Assembly: GCA_011364975.1 (NCBI GenBank)
Contig: RDOE01000032.1
Span: 1-37,137, forward strand
DNA: 37,137 nt
Direction: 5' to 3'
Source of the DNA: Promethearchaeota archaeon
GTDB taxonomy: Archaea; Asgardarchaeota; Lokiarchaeia; Sigyniarchaeales; SOKP01
Position numbers and translations under genes: made by a program. Numbering within the stretch: position 1 is the first letter of the stretch; the number at the start of each line of letters is the position of its first letter. Under the pieces are notes generated by a model. The model did not search any database and was not told the DNA's origin. It saw only the letters and a program-made list of their open reading frames with translations. Positions 16,783 through 23,241 of the stretch are shown here, in pieces.

Positions 16783-17781
16783 TTATTCTATTATCGAATA
16801 AACTTTTTTTGGCCTACCAATCTCACCTTTAATTTTTTCTTCTTTTATTAAACCTTGATCGGTCAAATATTCAAGGATTTCACGTAATTTAGTTCCTGCG
16901 ATACTTGATTTAATACTTAATTCGCGAGTTTTAATATCCGGTTGATGTTTAATAAGATTTAGTATATTTTGAACAGGATCGGGATTTATTTCGACTGATT
17001 TTAATAATGTTTTTGCTTCAAACATTTTTTTAACACTTTCAGCAATATTGGGCATATAAAACCCATTGAAGTGAAAGCAGGAATCCTCAATAAATAATAC
17101 TGAATTGAAGTAATAGTCAATTAAAATTACACCCTCATTAACGATTAAATCATTAAATCGCACAAATCGACAGGATTTTTCACTAATTTCGATTATTTCT
17201 ATGTTGATGTTTTTCAAAATGTCGGTTATTTGCCCAAAATAATTCTCAATTGAATCAAAATCTAATTTAGAATAATATAATTTAATTTTGATCCCTTTCA
17301 AAAAAGCTCGATACAAAGCTCTTTCCAATTTTTTCAAGACAGATGGAGGTAAGGAGGATAAAATTATTTCATTTTCGGTCTTGCCCATCAAATTATAAAT
17401 ATATTCAAGACCAATATTTATATCCGAATGATGATAAAAGGTAATATTTCTTGTACAGATTCCTTTTTCGCTTTCAATTGTCTTTAAATCTTGCTCTAAA
17501 TCATTAATTTTCTCCAAAATCTTGTTATTTTTCTTTTTTAATATTTCTGTTAGAACTATTTTGGGATTTGTCCTAAAATATGTTTTAGGTTTGCCCTCAG
17601 AGGATGTAATAAAGTTTTGTTTCTCTAACAGGTTAATATTTTCTCTTACTTGAGCATAAGAATAATCCAAATCTTCTTTAATTTTTTCAATAGTACCAAA
17701 TTGATAATTAAGCAAATAACGATATATTTTGATTTGAATATCATTTAATCCAAATTCACTTAGGAAATTCAAATTATTCAT
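16783..17781 (-). CDS. TrmB-like transcriptional regulator with N- and C-terminal winged helices
   Basis: A 332-residue protein. Residues 1-75 form a TrmB-type winged helix (FGLNDIQIKIYRYLLNY, then YSYAQVRENINLLEKQNFI and a wing GKPKTYFRT). A coiled coil follows (about 80-105, KKKNNKILEKINDLEQDLKTIESE). Residues about 110-260 resemble the TrmB effector domain, which has a phospholipase-D-like fold and often binds sugars; the classic sugar-contact residues cannot be judged here. A second winged helix closes the protein (about 270-332, IKTRELSIKSSIAGTKLREILEYLTDQGLI). The divergent promoter region contains a long inverted repeat, a likely self-operator that would also control the Cys-rich/GyrI-like pair opposite. 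Confidence is good for the fold, low for the ligand. Confidence 0.75.
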   Translation of the reverse strand: MNNLNFLSEFGLNDIQIKIYRYLLNYQFGTIEKIKEDLDYSYAQVRENINLLEKQNFITSSEGKPKTYFRTNPKIVLTEILKKKNNKILEKINDLEQDLKTIESEKGICTRNITFYHHSDINIGLEYIYNLMGKTENEIILSSLPPSVLKKLERALYRAFLKGIKIKLYYSKLDFDSIENYFGQITDILKNINIEIIEISEKSCRFVRFNDLIVNEGVILIDYYFNSVLFIEDSCFHFNGFYMPNIAESVKKMFEAKTLLKSVEINPDPVQNILNLIKHQPDIKTRELSIKSSIAGTKLREILEYLTDQGLIKEEKIKGEIGRPKKVYSIIE

Positions 17782-17815
17782 TTTTGATAAACCATACTCT
17801 AATTATGTTAGGATA

Positions 17816-17873
17816 ATTTGTGAGGGCTTTTTTATGTAATTAATAAATACCACATTTATAAAAGCTCACAAAT
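17816..17873. promoter_or_regulatory. Inverted-repeat operator between TrmB-like gene and the GyrI-like operon
   Basis: ATTTGTGAG (17816-17824) and CTCACAAAT (17865-17873) are exact reverse complements at the ends of two 21-base arms that also share a CTTTT core. They lie 40 bases apart in the divergent promoter. The right arm overlaps a TATA-like TTTATAAAA (17856-17864) that could drive the rightward genes, so binding would repress them. The TrmB-like protein is the obvious candidate binder. Confidence 0.5.
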
Positions 17874-17927
17874 GATTATATAACTCAAATCTATAAAAAC
17901 TTAATTCAAAAATAAAAGTGATAATAT

Positions 17928-18062
17928 ATGGTGGAATATTGTCGTGATTGTAAATTTTACAAACCAATAGATGATACAAAAGGAGATTGCTTCGGACATG
18001 AAGTTCCAGCAACTCTTGAAGCTAATAAATGTCCCGCAAATGCTTTCCAACCAAGAACTTAG
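17928..18062 (+). CDS. Cys-rich mini-protein, 44 residues
   Basis: A complete ATG-to-TAG frame of 44 residues, too short for ordinary gene callers. It begins MVEYCRDCKFYKP, continues with KGDCFGHEV, and ends ANKCPANAFQPRT. The CxxC, C-x-G-H and later C make four Cys plus one His, enough for a zinc or Fe-S site. The CKFY...GDCFG pattern recalls the small Fe-S subunits of some glycyl-radical enzymes (benzylsuccinate synthase type), but no such enzyme is nearby, so I take this only as resemblance. The stop overlaps the ribosome-binding site (AGAAGGAGA) of the GyrI-like gene 13 bases downstream, so the two are translationally linked. Confidence 0.6.
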   Translation: MVEYCRDCKFYKPIDDTKGDCFGHEVPATLEANKCPANAFQPRT

Positions 18063-18075
18063 AAGGAGAATAAGA

Positions 18076-18699
18076 ATGCCAGCAAAAGTAGATTTTAAAA
18101 AAAAGTTAAGAGAGCTCTATCAACCAGATTCAAAAAAAGTTGTTATCGTTGAGATTCCTGAGATGCAATTTCTTATGATTGATGGCATTGGTTCTCCAGG
18201 TGGTTCTAAAATTTATCAAGAAGCTCTCGCTGCATTGTTTCCTGTGGCGTTTAAAACTAAATTTCTAAGTAAGAGTAAAGGCAAGGATTATGTAGTTCCA
18301 CCCTTAGAGGGGTTATGGTGGGCTGATGATATGAATGATTTTACAGAAGGAAATCGTGATAAATGGAAATGGAGCATGATGATAATGCAACCAGACTGGA
18401 TTACCAAAGATATGATTAGCGAATCAATAAATCTTACAAAAACAAAACATCCGGAAATATCAAATGTTCTTACTAAACTTAGATTAGAAAAATACCAAGA
18501 AGGAAAGGTTGCTCAAATCATGCATATTGGTCCATATTCAGAGGAAGGTCCTACCATTAAGAAATTGCATGATTTTATAAAGGATAAAGGGGGGATATTT
18601 GATGGCCATCAACAAAAGCATCATGAGATTTATCTTAGTGATCCAAGGAAAGCTAATCCAACTACTATGAAGACAATTATAAGACAACCTTATATCTAA
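18076..18699 (+). CDS. GyrI-like small-molecule-binding domain protein
   Basis: A 207-residue single-domain protein of the GyrI-like (SHV domain) type: KKVVIVEIPEMQFLMIDGIGSPGGSKIYQEALAALFPVAF, LEGLWW, and VAQIMHIGPYSEEGPTIKKLHDFI are typical of the pair of SHV repeats. These domains bind small hydrophobic ligands, and some hydrolyse cyclopropanoids or act as effector sensors. There is no DNA-binding domain. The start is ATG at 18076 with a strong AAGGAGA eight bases before it; a longer frame from 17971 overlaps the Cys-rich gene and is not used. Co-transcription with the Cys-rich mini-protein, opposite a TrmB-like regulator, suggests a ligand-responsive unit. Confidence 0.8.
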   Translation: MPAKVDFKKKLRELYQPDSKKVVIVEIPEMQFLMIDGIGSPGGSKIYQEALAALFPVAFKTKFLSKSKGKDYVVPPLEGLWWADDMNDFTEGNRDKWKWSMMIMQPDWITKDMISESINLTKTKHPEISNVLTKLRLEKYQEGKVAQIMHIGPYSEEGPTIKKLHDFIKDKGGIFDGHQQKHHEIYLSDPRKANPTTMKTIIRQPYI

Positions 18700-18710
18700 A
18701 TTTATTATAC

Positions 18711-18718
18711 TTTTTTTT
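18711..18718 (+). terminator. T-tract terminator
   Basis: Eight T residues begin 12 bases after the stop of the GyrI-like gene, in a convergent gap. Typical of archaeal termination. Confidence 0.4.
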
Positions 18719-18742
18719 AATTATTCCCTAAACTAAAACTAT

Positions 18743-19333
18743 TCAAATTTTTCTACATACTAATTCCCCTTTTCCAATGGGTATGATCAACGCATCTACT
18801 CGCTCATCAGCTAAAGCCTTTTCCAACATTGGTTTTAAGGTTTCATAATGGTTAATTGCATTATCAGCAACTAAAATACCACCTTTGATCATATTTGGGA
18901 CTAATAGATCATAACATTCACTATAGATTTCTTTTTCAGCATCTAAGAAGCAAAAAGATATGTTGTTATAATTATGAATGTATTTTAGAGCATTACCCTC
19001 AATCAATTCGATTGTATCTTTTGTATTTGTTAGTTCAAAGGTCTCTCTTGCTAGTCTTGCTTTATCTTTTAAAATTTCAAAAGTTATTAGTTTCCTCCCT
19101 TGAAGTCGGCATGCTAATGCTATCCATAAAGCAGAATAGCCACCACTTGTACCAATCTCTAGGAATTCTCCATCTGGCGCACTAGCAGCCAAAATTGATA
19201 TAAATTTTCCAGTATCAGGGGGTATTTGACGTAATCTTTCCATTCTATGGGTTCCATCCAACCTATCTTTCTGATCCAAATTTTCTAAATATTGCATTCG
19301 CTTCTTAATAGATTCTTCTATATCATGAAACAT
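18743..19333 (-). CDS. SAM-dependent O-methyltransferase family protein
   Basis: A 196-residue class I methyltransferase. SAM motif I is [16 protein letters not shown] (Gly61-Gly65 region); motif II region [19 protein letters not shown] ends with the acidic residue that contacts ribose; [13 protein letters not shown] and [11 protein letters not shown] match the catechol/caffeoyl-CoA type O-methyltransferase fold, in which the Asp-Ala and Asp-Asn residues bind a divalent metal. The substrate is not predictable. It is cytoplasmic with no signal peptide, and stands alone, convergent with the GyrI-like gene. Confidence 0.8.
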   Translation of the reverse strand: MFHDIEESIKKRMQYLENLDQKDRLDGTHRMERLRQIPPDTGKFISILAASAPDGEFLEIGTSGGYSALWIALACRLQGRKLITFEILKDKARLARETFELTNTKDTIELIEGNALKYIHNYNNISFCFLDAEKEIYSECYDLLVPNMIKGGILVADNAINHYETLKPMLEKALADERVDALIIPIGKGELVCRKI

Positions 19334-19883
19334 TTTCTATCAACTTTTATTATTAATTTTTTATCTATTAATTTATTTGTCAAACAAATTAAAATTAGTT
19401 AAATTAACAGATTTGAAATCATAATAATTTAGGAGAATTAAGTAGAAATAAGGTTAAAAGGATCAAGAAGATGCAATGATTACCCGAAGGTTTTCATTGC
19501 GCGTATTGGCGTTTCATACTAGAAGTGTGAAATTTTATGATATATCAATTCAATTTTTTTAATAGATCCGAAAATCTATCATCAAAATCTACATTCGGAA
19601 ATGTTGTATTTCTTTACAGAAACATGAATTTGTTACCAAATTCCTTTACCCAAAGGTAATTGAACTGGTAAAGATATATCACGGTTCCAATACTACTTCT
19701 CGATGTTCACACCGTTAGGTATGAACAATATATAATCTGAATCTTTTATATTTAAAGAAGACTATTAATGGATTATTAAATGCTTTTTGTGGCATATATT
19801 AATCATTCAATTTTTTTAGTCGTTATTGAGCTATAGGTAGATTGAATAAATAGCTTTTTTATTCTTTATTTATTTTACTTTAT
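19334..19883. other. Intergenic region of 550 bp holding a hairpin cluster
   Basis: No protein-coding frame is convincing. The flanks are very AT-rich, while the middle (about 19470-19730) has visibly more G and C and a dense set of inverted repeats, listed separately. Near the right end AGCTA (19829-19833) and TAGCT (19851-19855) followed by six T could end a rightward transcript. Confidence 0.5.
19473..19726. ncRNA. Candidate structured non-coding RNA (hairpin cluster)
   Basis: Five hairpins lie within 254 bases. H1: GCAATGA (19473-19479)/TCATTGC (19494-19500), enclosing ACC-CGAA-GGT across a symmetric TT/TT internal loop. H2: TTTCATAC (19512-19519)/GTGTGAAA (19525-19532), one G-U pair. 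H3: ATAGAT (19562-19567)/ATCTAT (19574-19579), competing with TCCGAA (19567-19572)/TTCGGA (19594-19599). H4: TTTCT/AGAAA (19609-19622). H6: GTTCA (19705-19709)/TGAAC (19722-19726), enclosing ACC-GTTA-GGT. A block with alternative TTACC/GGTAA pairings lies between (19633-19673). Local GC is above the flanks. It does not match tRNA, SRP RNA or RNase P RNA by the conserved motifs I know. Strand is undetermined. Confidence 0.4.
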
Positions 19884-20345
19884 ATGGCAATCTCATTTTT
19901 TGATGGAATGTTCCTTTTTATAGCTATTCTTTTGAATCTATTGATAATTTTCATTTTTATCATGAGATATCGGGGTTCAGAAGGATTAGAACACAAAATC
20001 GGATATTTTGTCATTGCATGCGCCTTCCCATTAGTTATAATTCTAATCAATTACATTTGGATTGGTATAGATTTATGGATTATTATTTATCTCATTATTA
20101 TTATTAATTTCTTAATTCTTGAAGCGATCTTAGATTACATCTTAAAAATAAAGTTCCGAAAAAATCCAAAAATTGTAGGTCCTTACATCTTGTTCTATTA
20201 TGTCGCGTTTTGGGGGTTGCTAGCAATCTCATTTGTTATTGATTTGGTGATTGGGTTTATTGTATTTGGTATTTTTATGATTAGTGTGGGTGTTACTATA
20301 TACACTCATAAAAAGGAAAAAGATAAAATGTTTAAAAAACAGTGA
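19884..20345 (+). CDS. Small membrane protein with 4 helices, unknown function
   Basis: A 153-residue membrane protein with four hydrophobic segments: MFLFIAILLNLLIIFIFIM, IGYFVIACAFPLVIILINYIW with WIIIYLIIIINFLILEAILDYI close behind, and the C-terminal pair FYYVAFWGLLAISFVIDLVIGFIVFGIFMISVGV. It ends with a Lys-rich tail (HKKEKDKMFKKQ). ATG at 19884 follows an AT-rich promoter-like stretch and has no Shine-Dalgarno, so a leaderless mRNA is likely. Its stop is one base from the end of the convergent polymerase gene. No family is recognised. Confidence 0.65.
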   Translation: MAISFFDGMFLFIAILLNLLIIFIFIMRYRGSEGLEHKIGYFVIACAFPLVIILINYIWIGIDLWIIIYLIIIINFLILEAILDYILKIKFRKNPKIVGPYILFYYVAFWGLLAISFVIDLVIGFIVFGIFMISVGVTIYTHKKEKDKMFKKQ

Positions 20346-20346
20346 A

Positions 20347-22761
20347 TTAGTCATTCTCTAAAAAACTAACTAAAGGTTTTTGAACAAATTTCCTACTATC
20401 CTCGGATTTCAATAAGTCCTCAAGTTCAGGAAATTGAAAAGGAAAGAGATTTTCAAAAGCTCTCTTGAGCAACTCAACATATTTCTTTTTATCATATTGA
20501 TGCCGTTTTTCATCATAGAGCTCTGTAAGAACTACCTTCTTTTCTGGAAAATCTGGATCAGCATCAGCATTAAGGATTATATACCTTACATTCTTCCCAG
20601 GGGAAGCAATTTCTCCTGAACGCTCCAACTGTTTAGCAGCAACAGCTTGATATGAGTTTACCTTGTAATTTGAGGGTTTTCTGGAAATTCTCTGACGTAT
20701 AGTAAGTTCTTCACGTGAAATCTTCCCGGATTCAATTTTATTGATATAATGAACAAATAGATTCTTTGCTTTAGGAATTAGCTGCATAAATTCCTTGGTG
20801 GTAGTTGCTCCTTTAAACACGTCAATAAGAGCATACTGAGCTTCTTTGACAACTTTAGGAATATCTCTACGCCTAACTTCAATACCTCTTACTTTAATTT
20901 CACCTTCACTTTTTATCCCCCAGTAGTGACTTAACGTAGGAATATCTGGTTCTGCTCTTGAAGGAAGAAATACAATAATATTGAAACGCCCATCCCAGCT
21001 CATGGGAATGTTGGTATGCTCAGTTATTTCATTAGCAATTTTTTTAGTAATAATATCGAACTCTTCAGGAGCCCTATTTTCTGTATCCTTTAACCATATT
21101 GAATCCACAATCCCATGTATGATCTTACAGCCATACTTTTGCGCAATTTCGGCAGAACGCATTAAAAATTCACGTGCAAAAGCACATACTGTTTGATGTG
21201 CTTCAATTTTCCCAAAACGTGCGTTTCTAAATCCTAAATACCCAAAACTTACCACAAGTACCCATTTTAGCGCAATGTCTGTAAATTTATAGCGAATTTC
21301 TCCAGTTTTCCTAACATGTTCCTTACAAAGTAATCGTTTTGTAAGGGGCAGCTTAATTGATTTAGAAATGATACCTTCCCGTTTAGAACAAATATGGAAA
21401 TCCAGTCCAGGTACCTTTATTCCGGTACCATCGCCTTTACAACATTTGCAATTAATTGTTTCTGAAGAAATATTATAATTAGCCATTAAAGAGGGATACA
21501 TTGAAGAAAAGTCTAACTCAACTACTTGATCATAGACACCAATTAACGGTTCGAATATGTGTCCCCCTCTATCACTCCTAATCAAATCGAACCCACTATT
21601 AAAACCTTCAGGACTTTTCTTGAATGGAGGAATTAGATGATCAAGTTTGTACGCATAATAATACTGTATAGATTGAAGTGCTCCGCCAATCGTTATGCGA
21701 CTTAGTCTTTGGAGGGGAACTCTCGAGATTCGTGCAACTTCTATTACTCCAGGAATATTCCCTTCAGAGAAATGAAGACTCGCATATGTGGCAGTATCAA
21801 GATGAAAACGGCCACTCAAATATACTTGCGTTTTTGAACGATGCCTAATAATGCCATAAGACATATAATGATCTGAGTTTCCAGAGAGCTCAAAAATGCA
21901 GCTTTTCAAGGGTGTTTTGTCTCGAGAAAGATAGAGTTCATTCAAAACACGGTTTTCTGAAGCGCGTGCTACCAAAAAAGGAAGAGAAAAATCATCTCCA
22001 TTAGATGTAAGAATTATATCAGGATCTAGGCGTTCAATTACCTTACTAATTGCCTTTATCGTTTCTGCTTCATTAGCTCTGTCAATCAGAATTCGCTTCT
22101 TCTTATATCCGTCAGCGCGAGGAACATTGTTCTCATCATTTTCTACAACACCCACTTCTGCATAAATCAGCGTGTCGTTATAGTAGGGTCTTATGCCTCG
22201 TTGGTGAACTTTAATATCTAGCCACACAGCTTTTAAAGGAGGGAGTTCATAGAAAAGTTTTTCATTATCATCTTTTAGATCTAATGAGATAAGGCGGATA
22301 ATTGACTTCTTTTTCTTCCTATCTTTTTGAATTTTTACTTTGAACTGACAAAGTGAGATAGGAAATAAATCATGTACATAAAAATACATCTGAGCGATAG
22401 GAAGATCGGTGTTATATAATGTAAAAAGCCCGAGTTCTTCGACTTCATGTATTGTTTTCTTAAACTCCGAAGGTTTTGTGACTGAAACACCTAGAATTCG
22501 CGTTTTCTTATGATCCTCTAACTTCACATATTTCTCGCAGATTCTTATGGATTTTACATTATCATTCTGCATAAGGATAGTCTTTAACCTCCTAAGATCA
22601 TTACCCGCATTCTTAGTTGGTACGGCAAAAAACTCTGGGTAATAATCATGAAAAATCCGTATAACTTTCTGTTCTTTTACTGTTTTTACCCACAGAATCA
22701 CACCATCACTATATGTAGAAACATCCAAAAGCCAACCTTTAAAGCTTCTTTGTATAGCCAA
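20347..22761 (-). CDS. polB2: PolB2-type family B DNA polymerase with altered catalytic sites
   Basis: An 804-residue B-family polymerase. Motif A is intact (LDFSSMYPSL, Asp417). Motif C, normally YGDTDS, is HGIVDSIW: the first Asp is Ile551 and only Asp553 remains. Motif B (Kx3NSxYG) is KWVLVVSFGYLG, with the Asn-Ser lost. The exonuclease site looks dead: ExoI D-x-E is LDIKV (182-184), ExoII ends in Ser instead of Asp (NGDDFS, 254-259), and no ExoIII YxxxD is seen. Cys residues at 438-441 and 457 may bind zinc. This pattern matches archaeal PolB2, described as an inactivated polymerase group, although a Sulfolobus member (Dpo2) has been linked to DNA-damage response and translesion synthesis. 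The small partner gene lies three bases upstream in the same operon. Confidence 0.85.
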   Translation of the reverse strand: MAIQRSFKGWLLDVSTYSDGVILWVKTVKEQKVIRIFHDYYPEFFAVPTKNAGNDLRRLKTILMQNDNVKSIRICEKYVKLEDHKKTRILGVSVTKPSEFKKTIHEVEELGLFTLYNTDLPIAQMYFYVHDLFPISLCQFKVKIQKDRKKKKSIIRLISLDLKDDNEKLFYELPPLKAVWLDIKVHQRGIRPYYNDTLIYAEVGVVENDENNVPRADGYKKKRILIDRANEAETIKAISKVIERLDPDIILTSNGDDFSLPFLVARASENRVLNELYLSRDKTPLKSCIFELSGNSDHYMSYGIIRHRSKTQVYLSGRFHLDTATYASLHFSEGNIPGVIEVARISRVPLQRLSRITIGGALQSIQYYYAYKLDHLIPPFKKSPEGFNSGFDLIRSDRGGHIFEPLIGVYDQVVELDFSSMYPSLMANYNISSETINCKCCKGDGTGIKVPGLDFHICSKREGIISKSIKLPLTKRLLCKEHVRKTGEIRYKFTDIALKWVLVVSFGYLGFRNARFGKIEAHQTVCAFAREFLMRSAEIAQKYGCKIIHGIVDSIWLKDTENRAPEEFDIITKKIANEITEHTNIPMSWDGRFNIIVFLPSRAEPDIPTLSHYWGIKSEGEIKVRGIEVRRRDIPKVVKEAQYALIDVFKGATTTKEFMQLIPKAKNLFVHYINKIESGKISREELTIRQRISRKPSNYKVNSYQAVAAKQLERSGEIASPGKNVRYIILNADADPDFPEKKVVLTELYDEKRHQYDKKKYVELLKRAFENLFPFQFPELEDLLKSEDSRKFVQKPLVSFLEND

Positions 22762-22764
22762 TTT

Positions 22765-23037
22765 TCACTCTTTTCCTTTTATTAGTTCTTCTAATTCGTG
22801 AATTCGATGCAATAATAGCTCGATTCTTTTTTCTTGTTCAATTGCGAACGAAATGAAAAGATGCTCTGAAAGCATGGGACGTGCCGCTAGGCTTCCAGCA
22901 TCAGCATGAATTCTTGCAAAGTTCATTAACTTATCAAAAACTTTTTGTTCCTCTGGTCTAAGCGCTCTTTTAAAGTCTTTCCAGCTTTCTATTTCATGCT
23001 CTAGAGCCGGTCTAAATGAAGGAACTGTTCTACCCAT
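22765..23037 (-). CDS. Small conserved PolB2-associated protein, 90 residues
   Basis: A 90-residue, mostly helical protein starting MGRTVPSFRPALEHEIESWKDFKRALR and continuing VFDKLMNFARIHADAGSLAARPML, then a helix ending in a heptad-like IELLLHRIHELEELI. The MGRTVPSFR start and the ADA-x(2-3)-AARP motif are, as I recall, typical of a small archaeal family repeatedly found next to PolB2. ATG at 23037 is used; a longer frame begins at TTG 23049. It stops three bases before the polymerase start, so it is translationally coupled and probably binds or regulates the polymerase. It has no enzymatic motif. Confidence 0.75.
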   Translation of the reverse strand: MGRTVPSFRPALEHEIESWKDFKRALRPEEQKVFDKLMNFARIHADAGSLAARPMLSEHLFISFAIEQEKRIELLLHRIHELEELIKGKE

Positions 23038-23241
23038 GATTATAACCAAAAATGATAATTGTTGCTAAAATTTAAAAAAAAATACTTTGAGAGTTTTTTA
23101 ATTTACTGCCGAAATGCCTTTATAGAAAGATTTTAGCTAAACGAGAATATTATCATAAAGAACATTGAAAGCCAATAACTTTATTAATCAATCTGCGTCA
23201 TTAATTGATATTAGAATTAGTCAATCGAGGGGATTATAGGA

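Noticed and set aside
17971-18075. N-terminal extension of the GyrI-like protein from 17971
   Set aside because: It overlaps the Cys-rich mini-gene in another frame, and a strong ribosome-binding site precedes the ATG at 18076.
19460-19530. Reverse-strand decayed coding frame (MKRQYA... / ...NENLRVIIASS)
   Set aside because: Short pieces in two frames only, with no longer homology that I can recognise; the hairpins explain the sequence better.
19473-19726. RNase P RNA, SRP RNA or C/D box RNA
   Set aside because: An ACAGAAA string occurs, but the other conserved RNase P blocks, the SRP tetraloop region and paired C/D boxes are not found on either strand.
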